Below, in pieces: positions 24,279 through 33,887 of a stretch of DNA of 64,000 bases. Under the pieces are notes generated by a model. The model saw nothing but the letters and a program-made list of their open reading frames with translations, was not told where the DNA came from and did not search any database. The number at the start of each line of letters is the position of its first letter. Position 1 is the stretch's first letter. Location: contig CAMNOK010000002.1 in assembly GCA_946546825.1 (NCBI GenBank), positions 1-64,000 on the forward strand, written 5' to 3'. A program made the translations under genes and the position numbers. The DNA comes from an uncultured bacterium. GTDB taxonomy: Bacteria > Bacteroidota > Bacteroidia > Bacteroidales > Bacteroidaceae.

Positions 24279-26639
24279 TTACACGAATAATCTTCCAATC
24301 TGATAGAATAGGGCCGAGACGATCCACGCCAGCAAGGTGGTGTAGCAGGCCGCAAACAATGCCCACCGCCACGAGCCGGTTTCGCCTTTGATGGCGGCAA
24401 TGGTGGCGATGCAGGGAAAGTAGAGTAGCACGAAGAGGAGGAAGCTGTAGGCTGTCAGTGCATCCATGCTCTCGCTCAGGTTGCTGCCATTATAGAGAAC
24501 GCCCATCGTAGAGGCGACAATCTCTTTTGCTCCAACGCCGGAGATGATAGCCACATCCAGTTTCCAGTCGAAGCCCTGTACTTCGAAGATTGGCTCTATT
24601 AGTTTGCCAATCTGTCCGATGTAGCTTTGTTCCATATTGGTGGAAAAATGAGCATCGTCGGTGGAAGGACGGGGAAAATAGCCCAGGGCCCAGACTATGA
24701 TACTTGCCACAAGGATGATGCCTCCCATTTTTTTCAGATACTGCTTGCCTTTTTCCCAGGTGTGGCGGACGATGGCTTTCATCGTTGGAAAGCGGTATGG
24801 TGGAAGCTCCATGACGAAAGGCGTGTCATCGCCTTTCACCAGATAGCGGCTGAAGAGCCGGCTCATCAGCACTGCCATCACCATTCCGATAACATAGAGG
24901 GAGACCATAACCCACGACTGATAGGGGACGGCAAAGAAAATGCCGATTATCATGATATAAATAGGTAGGCGGGCAGAGCAGCTCATCAACGGCAGCACCA
25001 GCATGGTGATGAGTCTCGAGCGGCGGCTCTCGATGGTGCGGGTGGCCATCACTGCCGGCACGTTGCATCCAAAACCCATGATGAGCGGTATGAACGATTT
25101 GCCGTGAAGTCCCATGCGGTGCATCAACTTGTCCATAATGAAGGCGGCACGAGCCATATACCCCGAGTCCTCCATGAAAGAGATGAAGGCGTAGAGAATG
25201 AGAATCTGTGGCAGAAAGACAATGACGGCTCCCACGCCGCCGATGATGCCATCGACCATCATGTCCTTCAGAGGCCCTTCTGCCATGTGGTTGGTAAGTT
25301 CCTCGCCAAGCCACGCTACGCCTTGCTCTATCCAATCCATAGGGTATTGTCCCAGTGTGAAGGTGGACTCAAACATGAGCCAAAGCAGGAATAAGAAGAT
25401 GGGGAATCCCAGGTATCTATTGGTGAACATCCGGTCGAGTATGTGAGTGGTGTGATAGGTATCCTCCTTGTTCCCCGTTTGGTAGCCAGCTTCTTCCAGG
25501 GCACCGCGTATGAAACCATACTTGGCATCCATGATGGCAGTTTCGCTATCGGTGTTTGTCTCCTCTTCTATCTGTGCAGCGGCACGGTCGCGCGCGCTGA
25601 GAATACGTTTAGCATTGGGCAGCGTGTGGATGAGTCCCACAGTGTGGGTGTCGTGTTCCAGCAGCTTGATGGCAAGGTAGCGGGTGGAGTAATGTATCTT
25701 TAGTTCCTCGTTGTCGGTCTTCAGTTCCCGTTGGACGGTGGTAATGCCTTCTTCCACACTGTGTCCGTGGTTTACATGGATGTGGCGGTAGTCGGGTCGC
25801 TCGTCTTCATTGGTTTCTACCATCTCGATGATAGTTTGAAAGAGTTGCTCCACACCGCGGCCGGTGGTGAACACCGTTGGCACCATCGGCACACCGAACA
25901 GGTGACTCAGCGTCTGGTAGTTGGCCTTGTCACCGCGTCGCTCGGCCTCATCGAACATGTTTAGGGCACAAACCATGCGCAGGTGCATATCAATGAGTTG
26001 TGTCGTCAGGTAGAGGTTGCGCTCGAGATTACTACTGTCTATGACATTGATGACTATGTCGGGCATATTCTCGATGAGCTGGTTGCGCACATAAAGTTCT
26101 TCCGGCGAATAGGCCGAGAGACTATAGGTGCCTGGCAAGTCAACGAGGTTGAAGGTATAACCTCCGTATTCGGCATGTCCCACTTTTGCATCTACGGTTA
26201 CCCCCGAATAATTGCCCACATGCTCGTGGGCACCGCTGGCAAAGTTGAATAGCGAGGTCTTTCCGCAATTGGGGTTTCCGACAAGGGCAACGGAGATGGT
26301 CTTCATAGAGGTGTCAATCTGGTGTGGCCGTTCCGTCTCTTCTTCTTGACCCGTGAAGGGCAGCTGATGACCGTCAGCTTTAGAAGTAGCGTTGAGGGCT
26401 CCAGCCTCTTCATCGTCGAGGAGAGCCACCTCAATCATGGAGGCCTCACTGCGTCGAAGCGACACCTCGTAATTCATAATCTTGTATTTGATGGGGTCTT
26501 GTAGCGGGGCGTTGAGCAGCATTTCCACCTGTTGCCCCTTCACAAAGCCCATCTCCACAATGCGTTTTCGGAAACCGCCGTGGCCTGTCACTTTGATGAT
26601 GACGGCATGGTCGCCAGTCTTCAGTTCTGATAATTTCAT
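24279..26639 (-). CDS. feoB: FeoA-FeoB fusion ferrous iron transporter
   Basis: The 786-aa protein takes up Fe2+ across the inner membrane. Residues 1-75 are a complete FeoA SH3-like domain (MKLSELKTGDHAVIIKVTGHGGFRKRIVEMGFVKG). A charged linker (about 76-112) leads to the FeoB G domain, with G1 GNPNCGKT at 121-128, G3 DLPG at 167-170 and G4 NMFD near 231. The transmembrane core has about ten helices, including the Gate motifs ARAAFIMDKLMHRMGLHGKSFIPLIMGFGCNVPA and the second gate near the C-terminus (GVGAKEIVASTMGVLY). FeoAB fusion is common in Bacteroidetes. No FeoC or Fur box is evident. Confidence 0.95.
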   Translation of the reverse strand: MKLSELKTGDHAVIIKVTGHGGFRKRIVEMGFVKGQQVEMLLNAPLQDPIKYKIMNYEVSLRRSEASMIEVALLDDEEAGALNATSKADGHQLPFTGQEEETERPHQIDTSMKTISVALVGNPNCGKTSLFNFASGAHEHVGNYSGVTVDAKVGHAEYGGYTFNLVDLPGTYSLSAYSPEELYVRNQLIENMPDIVINVIDSSNLERNLYLTTQLIDMHLRMVCALNMFDEAERRGDKANYQTLSHLFGVPMVPTVFTTGRGVEQLFQTIIEMVETNEDERPDYRHIHVNHGHSVEEGITTVQRELKTDNEELKIHYSTRYLAIKLLEHDTHTVGLIHTLPNAKRILSARDRAAAQIEEETNTDSETAIMDAKYGFIRGALEEAGYQTGNKEDTYHTTHILDRMFTNRYLGFPIFLFLLWLMFESTFTLGQYPMDWIEQGVAWLGEELTNHMAEGPLKDMMVDGIIGGVGAVIVFLPQILILYAFISFMEDSGYMARAAFIMDKLMHRMGLHGKSFIPLIMGFGCNVPAVMATRTIESRRSRLITMLVLPLMSCSARLPIYIMIIGIFFAVPYQSWVMVSLYVIGMVMAVLMSRLFSRYLVKGDDTPFVMELPPYRFPTMKAIVRHTWEKGKQYLKKMGGIILVASIIVWALGYFPRPSTDDAHFSTNMEQSYIGQIGKLIEPIFEVQGFDWKLDVAIISGVGAKEIVASTMGVLYNGSNLSESMDALTAYSFLLFVLLYFPCIATIAAIKGETGSWRWALFAACYTTLLAWIVSALFYQIGRLFV

Positions 26640-26660
26640 TTTATTACGTTACGTTAAGCA

Positions 26661-28535
26661 TCATTTTTTCTTTCCGCCTTTGTGCTTGCCCGGAGCGAAG
26701 CCGTAGAGCTTGCTGATGAGGTCTGTTCGGCCAATGCGACGGAGTTCGTGTTCAATGTTGCGTCGTTCTTCAGGCTTATACCAGAAGAAGAACATGCGTT
26801 GTGCCAGTTTCTCTCTGGGTGTCTTGGCTGAGAAGATGGGTTCCAGCGTGTAGGGGTCGTATCCGGTGTACCAAGTCTCGGTAGAGATAGTCATTGGAGT
26901 CGGGGTGAAGTCTTGCACTTGTTCCAGCTGGAAGTCCAGTTGCTTGGTGGCGACGGCCAGCTCGGCCATGTCTTCTTCCCGACAGGCGGGGTGTGACGAT
27001 ATGAAGTAGGGTATAATCTGCTGGTGCAGTTGCTCTTCACGATTGATGCGGTCGAAGGCTCGTTTGAACTCTTCAAACAATCGGAACGAAGGTTTTCGCA
27101 TGAAATTCAGCACACGTTCGTTGGTGTGTTCGGGAGCCACCTTCAGTCGGCCACTGACATGTCGGCAGATGAGTTCCCGCATATATTCCCGTGCGGCCAC
27201 ATTGCTCTTTTCGTCTTGGCTGCGATGGAGCAGTAGGTCATAGCGAACACCGCTTCCTATAAAGCTTTTCTTGATGCCTGGCAATGCATCGACAGCATGA
27301 TAGAGGTCGAGGAGCTTGGAATGGTCGGTATTAAGGTTTGGACATATCTGCGGATGTATGCATGACGGGCGCTTGCACTTTTCGCAGGCCTTCTTGTTGC
27401 GCCCCCCCATGCCATACATGTTGGCCGACGGCCCGCCAAGGTCCGACAGGTAACCTTTGAAACCTTCCATCTGGATGACCTTCCTGACTTCGCGTAGAAT
27501 ATTCTCCTTAGAGCGGCAGGTGATGAATTTTCCCTGATGGGCAGAGATGGTGCAGAACGCACAACCGCCGAAGCAGCCTCGATGGATGTTTACGGAGAAC
27601 TTGATCATCTCGTATGCAGGGATACGCTTATTCTTGTATTTAGGGTGGGGCAGACGGGTGTAGGGCAGGTCGAAGGAGGCATCAAGCTCTTCGGTTGTCA
27701 TGGGTGGATAAGGCGGGTTGACCACCACATAGCGGTCGCCAACGGCTTGTAGGATGCGCTGGGCATGCATCTTGTTGGATTCCTCTTCCACATGACGGAA
27801 GTTCTCGGCTTGTGCCCGCTTGTTGCGAAGACATTCTTCGTGGCTATGCAAGACAATGTCCTCGTTACTGATGGAACCTTCCACCCGCGACTTCCGTGCA
27901 AGATAAACGGTTTGAGGTATATCGTGAATATCGGCTACGGGGATGCCGCGTTCCAGTTCTTCGGCAATGCGTATGATGGGTTTCTCGCCCATGCCATAGA
28001 CAATCAGGTCTGCACCGGAGTCGCAGAGTATGCAGGGACGCAGACGGTCTTGCCAATAGTCGTAGTGGGTTACACGACGCATGCTGGCCTCAATGCCGCC
28101 AAGCACAACGGGCACATCGGGATATAGTTTCTTTAGAATTTGGGTATAAACAATGGTGGGATATTCCGGTCGGCAGTCATGACGGCCGTCCGGACTATAG
28201 GCATCTTCACTACGGAGTCGGCGGTTGGCCGTATATTTGTTAACCATAGAGTCCATACAGCCAGGAGCGATGCCGAAGTACAGACGCGGACGACCTAATT
28301 TCTTGAAGTCGCGGAAATCTCCATGCCAGTCTGGCTGTGGTACAATGGCCACGCGATAGCCGGCGGCTTCCAACGTCCTTCCTACAACGGCGGCCCCGAA
28401 CGAGGGGTGATCTACATAAGCATCGCCTGAGAAGAGTATGATGTCCAGCTCATCCCAGCCTCTCAGTTCACATTCTTTCTTTGTTGTAGGTAGAAAGTCT
28501 GTCAGTTGTATCTTCTTTTTTTCTTCCATCTGCAT
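26661..28535 (-). CDS. YgiQ family radical SAM protein
   Basis: The 624-aa protein has the N-terminal YgiQ domain (FLPTTKKECELRGWDELDIILFSGDAYVDHPSFG) and a radical SAM core whose cluster cysteines are in CFGGCAFC, followed by SAHQG. A further cysteine cluster, CEKCKRPSCIHPQICPNL, and the C-terminal TPTPMTISTETWYTGYDP...PEERRN...YGFAPGKHKGGKKK tail are typical. The reaction catalysed by the family is unknown. The start could also be Met3 (28529). It lies between the secreted amidase-like gene (gap 31 nt) and feoAB (gap 21 nt). Confidence 0.92.
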   Translation of the reverse strand: MQMEEKKKIQLTDFLPTTKKECELRGWDELDIILFSGDAYVDHPSFGAAVVGRTLEAAGYRVAIVPQPDWHGDFRDFKKLGRPRLYFGIAPGCMDSMVNKYTANRRLRSEDAYSPDGRHDCRPEYPTIVYTQILKKLYPDVPVVLGGIEASMRRVTHYDYWQDRLRPCILCDSGADLIVYGMGEKPIIRIAEELERGIPVADIHDIPQTVYLARKSRVEGSISNEDIVLHSHEECLRNKRAQAENFRHVEEESNKMHAQRILQAVGDRYVVVNPPYPPMTTEELDASFDLPYTRLPHPKYKNKRIPAYEMIKFSVNIHRGCFGGCAFCTISAHQGKFITCRSKENILREVRKVIQMEGFKGYLSDLGGPSANMYGMGGRNKKACEKCKRPSCIHPQICPNLNTDHSKLLDLYHAVDALPGIKKSFIGSGVRYDLLLHRSQDEKSNVAAREYMRELICRHVSGRLKVAPEHTNERVLNFMRKPSFRLFEEFKRAFDRINREEQLHQQIIPYFISSHPACREEDMAELAVATKQLDFQLEQVQDFTPTPMTISTETWYTGYDPYTLEPIFSAKTPREKLAQRMFFFWYKPEERRNIEHELRRIGRTDLISKLYGFAPGKHKGGKKK

Positions 28536-28566
28536 GTCCTTTTTTGCTTGAATGGTTGTGAAGACT

Positions 28567-31167
28567 TTATTGCATGAGGAAGGCCATGATGCCTCGCATG
28601 ATGGTGTTGCGCAGACGACGGTCTTGTATGCATTCCAAGGGGAAGCCTATGGTGAAAGCATGATAGTCGTTGCCCTTATAGGCCACAGCGGCACTACATC
28701 CGTCGCTATATTGCATTGCACAGAAGGCTCCCGGTACAGGCACCAATATGTCGGGCGAGGTACAGGCATAGTGCTTCTCGTTCAGCTGACGGTAAATCTG
28801 AAACTGCTTGCCAAGGCCGTTGACTTGATTGTTGACATTTTCACGATCGTTGCCTCCGTGACTTATTTTTAAGATGTCGGCCAGAAACTGGCGTTCTTCA
28901 TCGTTGTTCATGTCAGTGCCCACATACGAACCACTGACCAGCAGACGGCCTCCTTGAGCAGCAAAGCGGCGCATTTGAAGACTGAGAGCTTCTGAGATGG
29001 TCTTGTAGTGTTTCAACTGATAGGGCACATCGCGCTCCAATCCGAGAATCAGATCCATACAATCGTAGTCTTCCAGTTTCATCATGCCGTTTTCCACGCA
29101 GCTCTTTGTGCAACTCACGATGTTGTATCGTCCGGCAGAAGCAATGGCTTCCGCATGCTCTTTTACAAACGAGAAGTCGTTACCGGCAATGAAGGTTCCC
29201 GCCAGATTGTTGTTGCAATAACCAAGCCCACCTTCTCCCTCTATGCCAATCATGTTGACATCGAAGCACTCTTGGTAGCCTGCCCATCCTGCCGTCAAGC
29301 CGTAGGATACACCGGGGTCTTCCGCCAAGTCGAAACCTTGTTCTTCCTCATTGTCACGAATAGCAGGACCTGACAGACGCTGGAATCCGTTGACAATAAG
29401 TACGGTCGGGGCTTTTTCATGATGATAAACTACCGAAACGGTTTCTGAGGGGAAACTCTCTCCACCCTTGTTAACGGCCGTCACTCGAAAGTTATACTGA
29501 ATGTCGGGTTTCAAGTTGACCATTACGGCATTGGTTTGCACGTTGATGCCATTATCGAAATCATCGTCACCAATGGCCAAATAGACATTATAGGATGTTG
29601 GCAAGGCAGTCTTTTCTAATGGGTCGCTCACGCCTTGCCAGGTAAGTCTCACCTTGCCTCCCTTTTCAAGTTTGGCATGGATGTTAACAGGTGGCAATGG
29701 CTGGACAACGGCTTGCTCATCGTGATTCTTGCAGATGTATTTGAGAAGGGTCTTATAGATGCATCGCGCAAGGGTGAAACGGAAGTTAGGATCTTGCCCG
29801 TAGCGCATGTCGGGAAAGTTCTGGTGGGACAAAGTTTCCAAAATGGCTGACGGGACCTCGGGGCAGCGTGTCTCTGAATAGTTGCGATCCCAAAGATATC
29901 GACGCGACCAGTTGCCGTAGATGGCCGTCATCTCATTGGTGACATTGCTAAGTAGTGATTCTGCCAAGTCGTAGGACATCGTACGCGGCTTACCAGCATT
30001 TAGCAAACCATCGTGAAAGCCTGTGGTACAAATGGCCAGCGAACCGACGAGATGGGTGCGCTCAGGATCGAAGCCGGCATCGCTATGAACTGCTAAGGAG
30101 AGCTCAAACGGAACCTTCTTGCCCTGTAGGGTGGGCATATATACCGAGCCGCCTCCCAGCCAGTTGGACATGTGGGAGCGGGCGTTGATGTCATCTCCAT
30201 AGTCATCGGCGCCATCCTTGGTGCTATAGACGCTATAGGGTGCTCCCGCCCATTGTGCATAGTAGCGTGAACCTTCCAAGGCGCGGGGGAGCCCACTTAC
30301 AAACCCCTCACGCTCAATATTGCCCATACCGCCTCCAAATCGGACGGCATCGGTCGTCACCACGCCGTCGTGATGACACAAATTGCTGACAATGACGCAA
30401 TTGCGGTCGTTGCATCCGGCATCGAAGTCGAAGGTGCCCAAATAGACCCATGTCCCGCCCCCCATCTGCTGGTTTACATGAAAGACGGTCTTCTGTCCTT
30501 TGTGGACAACGGTATATTGAGCGTCGGGTACGCTCTCCTCTGTTGTCTGATAGCTGACATACACGGCATGTCGGCCAGCTTCTTTCAGAAGAGGACGATA
30601 GATGGTTTCTGTGACATGCTTTTTCTTCTTGGTTGTAGGAATCATGAGAGCCGTTCCCGATTGAAAGGGGGCATCACCGTCCTTTAAATTGCCCTGAGGA
30701 ATGGCGAAGCCAGGCTCATCAGTCGGCGTCCAGTCATATCTTGAGGCGTTTACAATATAATATGGAGTGGCCGACTTCTGGTCGTTGTCAACGATGACCT
30801 CTTCCTTCTGCCAGTCGCGCTCGCGGGGTGTGAATACCACCGCACCTGCATTTTCCAGCATGGGAATGAGATAGGGCACAACGATGGTTTGTGTGAAGAG
30901 ATCTTCTGTGGTACCGAAGAGTAGGGGGCGCTGCCATTTCCAGATACCTTTCTTCAGGTCGAAATAGCGGCCATGGCTTGCCCACAGCGTGATGTGGCGA
31001 TTTTGAAGCCCTTGCTCAATCTTGTTGGGTTTAGATATGTTTTTCACCCACGGTTGTCCGCGGTATTCAATGTTATCCCATCCATTTTCTTTCTGTGCGT
31101 CTGCTGGTATCAATCCTAATATTATTAGCATGGTGAGCAACAGAGCCCTTTTTATCTCGTGTGACAT
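28567..31167 (-). CDS. Secreted golvesin/fibronectin-domain protein with amidase-like N-terminal region
   Basis: The 866-aa precursor starts at ATG 31167 (MSHEIKRALLLTMLIILGLIPADAQ signal peptide); an in-frame TTG at 31179 is less likely. Residues about 30-480 contain blocks reminiscent of N-acetylmuramoyl-L-alanine amidases (ITLWASHGRYF, FTPRERDW, SLAVHSDAGFD, AILETLSHQNFPDMRYGQDPNFR), interrupted by a golvesin C-terminal-like beta domain (GRHAVYVSYQTTEESVPDAQYTVVHKG). A fibronectin III module follows (about 505-590, VRLTWQGVSDP...YNFRVTAVNKGGES). The C-terminal 270 residues look like an amidotransferase-like fold. Similar Bacteroidetes proteins are often labelled xanthan lyase, without proof. 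The role is probably cell-wall or glycan processing in the periplasm or at the surface. Confidence 0.7.
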   Translation of the reverse strand: MSHEIKRALLLTMLIILGLIPADAQKENGWDNIEYRGQPWVKNISKPNKIEQGLQNRHITLWASHGRYFDLKKGIWKWQRPLLFGTTEDLFTQTIVVPYLIPMLENAGAVVFTPRERDWQKEEVIVDNDQKSATPYYIVNASRYDWTPTDEPGFAIPQGNLKDGDAPFQSGTALMIPTTKKKKHVTETIYRPLLKEAGRHAVYVSYQTTEESVPDAQYTVVHKGQKTVFHVNQQMGGGTWVYLGTFDFDAGCNDRNCVIVSNLCHHDGVVTTDAVRFGGGMGNIEREGFVSGLPRALEGSRYYAQWAGAPYSVYSTKDGADDYGDDINARSHMSNWLGGGSVYMPTLQGKKVPFELSLAVHSDAGFDPERTHLVGSLAICTTGFHDGLLNAGKPRTMSYDLAESLLSNVTNEMTAIYGNWSRRYLWDRNYSETRCPEVPSAILETLSHQNFPDMRYGQDPNFRFTLARCIYKTLLKYICKNHDEQAVVQPLPPVNIHAKLEKGGKVRLTWQGVSDPLEKTALPTSYNVYLAIGDDDFDNGINVQTNAVMVNLKPDIQYNFRVTAVNKGGESFPSETVSVVYHHEKAPTVLIVNGFQRLSGPAIRDNEEEQGFDLAEDPGVSYGLTAGWAGYQECFDVNMIGIEGEGGLGYCNNNLAGTFIAGNDFSFVKEHAEAIASAGRYNIVSCTKSCVENGMMKLEDYDCMDLILGLERDVPYQLKHYKTISEALSLQMRRFAAQGGRLLVSGSYVGTDMNNDEERQFLADILKISHGGNDRENVNNQVNGLGKQFQIYRQLNEKHYACTSPDILVPVPGAFCAMQYSDGCSAAVAYKGNDYHAFTIGFPLECIQDRRLRNTIMRGIMAFLMQ

Positions 31168-31171
31168 CTTT

Positions 31172-31726
31172 CTAATCAATAAGTCCTGTACAGAACTGAT
31201 CGGGGTTCTTTCCTTTGTAATCCTTGAAATATCTTTTGATTTCTTTCATCTCGGCCTCTACGTCGCCAGTTGGACGGAAACTGCGCGTACATTCTATTAC
31301 CTTGCGCTCAAAGTCAAGTCCATAGAGTAATACGGGGATGTCGGCCTTTTGGGCAATGAAGTAAAAACCCTTCTTCCAATCGGTGTTCAGAGAACGGGTT
31401 CCCTCGGGGGTGATGCAGAGACAGAAATGATTTGCCTTTTTAGCCGTTTCTGCCAGGTTGTCGGTCATACTGGTGTGTTTGTCGCGCCACACGGGAATAC
31501 CTCCCATCCGACGGAAAAGAATGCCCAGGGGACCTATAAACCATTCTTTCTTCATCAGAAAGTTTACATGCAGGCCTTCTGCCCGCATGTAAAGTTGCCC
31601 GATGACAAAGTCCCAGTTACTGGTATGCGGTGCCAGGCATATAATGTATTTGTCGGGGTGGTCAACGGTTACGTTTTTCTTCCATCCTAACTTTTGATAC
31701 AAAATCCATTGAAAAAAATTTCTCAT
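31172..31726 (-). CDS. 1-acyl-sn-glycerol-3-phosphate acyltransferase family protein
   Basis: The 184-aa protein carries the PlsC-type motif I HTSNWD (residues 34-39, H-x4-D), a motif like GGIPVWR (motif II region), and motif III PEGTRS. It is shorter than typical PlsC and lacks a long N-terminal membrane anchor, resembling the small Bacteroidetes acyltransferases of this superfamily. Acceptor not known. Four bases separate its stop from the ATG of the golvesin/amidase gene, and 9 nt separate its start from the upstream small gene. Confidence 0.85.
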   Translation of the reverse strand: MRNFFQWILYQKLGWKKNVTVDHPDKYIICLAPHTSNWDFVIGQLYMRAEGLHVNFLMKKEWFIGPLGILFRRMGGIPVWRDKHTSMTDNLAETAKKANHFCLCITPEGTRSLNTDWKKGFYFIAQKADIPVLLYGLDFERKVIECTRSFRPTGDVEAEMKEIKRYFKDYKGKNPDQFCTGLID

Positions 31727-31735
31727 GTACTTTTT

Positions 31736-32008
31736 TTAATGCAGGTTGTTGATGTGGTCAACGATTTCATCCACCTGCTTGTTGAAGTCGTTGATGAGCA
31801 CTTGAAAGTATTTCTTGGCAGGCATCCCCGGCTCAGGATGGGAGACTCTGCATGTAAAGTCATTGTTGATACGAAGTATTGATGCTAAAAGGTTTTCAAC
31901 ATCTTTTTTATCGGCCTTCCCACCATAAAGCGACATAGCGATGCATTCTGCAAAGAGACAGGAGCTTAACTGCGAAATCTCTCTCTTAAGTTTTCTTCTG
32001 TTTGCCAT
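31736..32008 (-). CDS. Small conserved-looking hypothetical protein
   Basis: The 90-aa soluble protein begins MANRRKLKREISQLSSCLFAECIA. It is predicted mostly helical, with basic N-terminus and acidic middle (GGKADKKDVENLLASILRINNDFTCRV) and no signal peptide or membrane helix. I do not recognise a family. ATG 32008 is preferred over an in-frame start at 32035 because a -7 element (TAACTTTG, minus strand 32040-32033) covers the latter. It is first in a minus-strand run with the acyltransferase. Confidence 0.7.
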   Translation of the reverse strand: MANRRKLKREISQLSSCLFAECIAMSLYGGKADKKDVENLLASILRINNDFTCRVSHPEPGMPAKKYFQVLINDFNKQVDEIVDHINNLH

Positions 32009-32032
32009 AAGTTGAATTTTAATTTGAAAGTC

Positions 32033-32040
32033 CAAAGTTA
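32033..32040 (-). promoter_or_regulatory. -7 element heading the minus-strand run that begins with the 90-aa gene
   Basis: TAACTTTG matches TAnnTTTG and lies 24 nt before the ATG at 32008. A -33 TTTG is not obvious at the right distance. Confidence 0.5.
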
Positions 32041-32134
32041 TGGAAAAAATCTGTAAACACCAAGTTTTTCCATAAAAAATGTTTTAAGAAGTTCAATTCT
32101 TTCGTTTTTCTTTCCATATCTCGTGGAAATATTA

Positions 32135-32142
32135 TAAATTTG
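32135..32142 (+). promoter_or_regulatory. -7 element of the phosphofructokinase gene
   Basis: TAAATTTG matches the -7 consensus, 45 nt before ATG 32188. It overlaps an in-frame upstream start at 32140, which argues against that start. Confidence 0.65.
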
Positions 32143-32187
32143 CAGCTTCATAAAGAATGTTTTTCTCTTTTATTTAATAAGCAAGTT

Positions 32188-33828
32188 ATGGAAATAAGCA
32201 TTTTGCAAAAAGAAAGAGCTGCCTACCAGCCTAAGCTCCCCAAAGGTCTCCAGGGTGCTGTGAAGGTTCAGGAAGGTGCAGCAACACAGAGCGTTGGTGA
32301 TCAGGAGGAAATCAAGAAACTGTTTCCCAACACTTACGGAATGCCTCTCGTAGAGTTTGTTCCCGGCGACGTGGCCAATGCCAAGAAGATGAATGTCGGT
32401 ATCATCCTTAGTGGTGGTCAGGCTCCTGGTGGACACAATGTTATCTGCGGTCTCTTCGATGCCGTCAAGAAGCTCAACCCGGAAAATCGTGTGTTCGGTT
32501 TCCTCATGGGTCCTGGCGGTCTCGTTGACCACAACTACATGGAGCTCACCTCCGACCTGATTGACCAGTATCGCAACACCGGCGGCTTCGACATGATTGG
32601 ATCCGGACGTACCAAGCTGGAGAAGGAAGACCAGTTTGAGAAAGGTCTTGAGATTATTCGTGAACTTGACATCAAGGCTATCGTTATCATTGGTGGCGAT
32701 GACTCCAATACAAACGCATGTGTTTTGGCCGAATACTATGCAGCCAAGAAATATGGCGTTCAGGTCATCGGTTGCCCGAAGACCATTGACGGCGACTTGA
32801 AGAACGACCAGATTGAAACTTCTTTCGGTTTCGATACTGCTACCAAGACCTATGCCGAACTCATTGGTAACATTGAGCGCGACTGTAACTCAGCTCGCAA
32901 ATACTGGCATTTCATAAAGCTGATGGGACGCTCTGCCAGCCACATCGCCCTGGAGTGTGCCCTGCAGGTTCAGCCCAACATCTGTATTGTCAGTGAGGAA
33001 GTAGAGGCTAAAGACCTCTCCCTGAACGATATCGTTGAACAAATCAGTGAGGCTATCTGCTATCGTGCTTCCAAGGGCTGGAACTTCGGTACTGTGCTCA
33101 TTCCAGAGGGACTCATCGAGTTTATTCCCGCCATCGGCCGTCTCATTCAGGAACTCAACGATCTGCTGGCCGCTCATGGAAATGACTACAAAGACCTCGA
33201 CAAACAGGCCCAGCGTGAATATATTCTCGCTCACCTCAGTGCTGAGAACCGTTCCACTTTCGAGACATTGCCCGAAGGCGTTGCTCGCCAGTTGTCTCTC
33301 GACCGTGACCCCCACGGCAACGTACAGGTGTCACTCATCGAAACTGAGAAACTGCTCTCCGAGATGGTTGATGCAAAGCTTGCTCAGTGGAAGAAGGAAG
33401 GCAAATATACAGGTAAGTTCTCGGCCTTGCACCACTTCTTCGGCTACGAAGGACGTTGCGCTGCTCCGTCTAACTTTGATGCTGATTACTGCTATGCTCT
33501 GGGTGTCAGTGCTGCCCAACTCATAGCCAATGGCAAAACGGGCTACATGGCAATTGTGAAGAATACCACGGCTCCCACCGACGAGTGGAAGGCCGGCGGT
33601 GTGCCCATCACGATGATGATGAACATGGAGCGTCGTAATGGTGAAATGAAGCCTGTCATCCGCAAGGCTCTCGTTGAACTTGACGGCAAACCCTTCAAGG
33701 CTTTCGCTGCCAAGCGTGATCAATGGGCTAAGGAGACATGCTTTGTCTATCCCGGCCCGATTCAGTACTGGGGCCCATCTTCAGTCTGCGACCGTACTAC
33801 CTGCACACTGAAACTGGAACAGGAATAA
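32188..33828 (+). CDS. pfp: Pyrophosphate--fructose 6-phosphate 1-phosphotransferase
   Basis: The 546-aa enzyme phosphorylates fructose-6-phosphate reversibly using pyrophosphate. The diagnostic GGDD (residues 169-172, [10 protein letters not shown]) replaces the GGDG of ATP enzymes, and [11 protein letters not shown] with catalytic Asp follows. The length and the [12 protein letters not shown]-terminal motif match the long plant-beta-like PFP class common in Bacteroidales. The start is ATG 32188 ([18 protein letters not shown]) because a longer frame runs into the promoter. An intrinsic terminator follows the stop. Confidence 0.94.
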   Translation: MEISILQKERAAYQPKLPKGLQGAVKVQEGAATQSVGDQEEIKKLFPNTYGMPLVEFVPGDVANAKKMNVGIILSGGQAPGGHNVICGLFDAVKKLNPENRVFGFLMGPGGLVDHNYMELTSDLIDQYRNTGGFDMIGSGRTKLEKEDQFEKGLEIIRELDIKAIVIIGGDDSNTNACVLAEYYAAKKYGVQVIGCPKTIDGDLKNDQIETSFGFDTATKTYAELIGNIERDCNSARKYWHFIKLMGRSASHIALECALQVQPNICIVSEEVEAKDLSLNDIVEQISEAICYRASKGWNFGTVLIPEGLIEFIPAIGRLIQELNDLLAAHGNDYKDLDKQAQREYILAHLSAENRSTFETLPEGVARQLSLDRDPHGNVQVSLIETEKLLSEMVDAKLAQWKKEGKYTGKFSALHHFFGYEGRCAAPSNFDADYCYALGVSAAQLIANGKTGYMAIVKNTTAPTDEWKAGGVPITMMMNMERRNGEMKPVIRKALVELDGKPFKAFAAKRDQWAKETCFVYPGPIQYWGPSSVCDRTTCTLKLEQE

Positions 33829-33842
33829 ATCTGATATTTACC

Positions 33843-33880
33843 AGTAGGGCCGATGACTGTTTCACCGGCCCTACTTTTTC
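33843..33880 (+). terminator. Intrinsic terminator between pfp and the lysozyme gene
   Basis: AGTAGGGCCG (33843-33852) pairs perfectly with CGGCCCTACT (33866-33875), followed by TTTTTCTTT. Its T-tract ends only about 6 nt before the lysozyme ATG at 33888. Confidence 0.85.
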
Positions 33881-33887
33881 TTTATCT

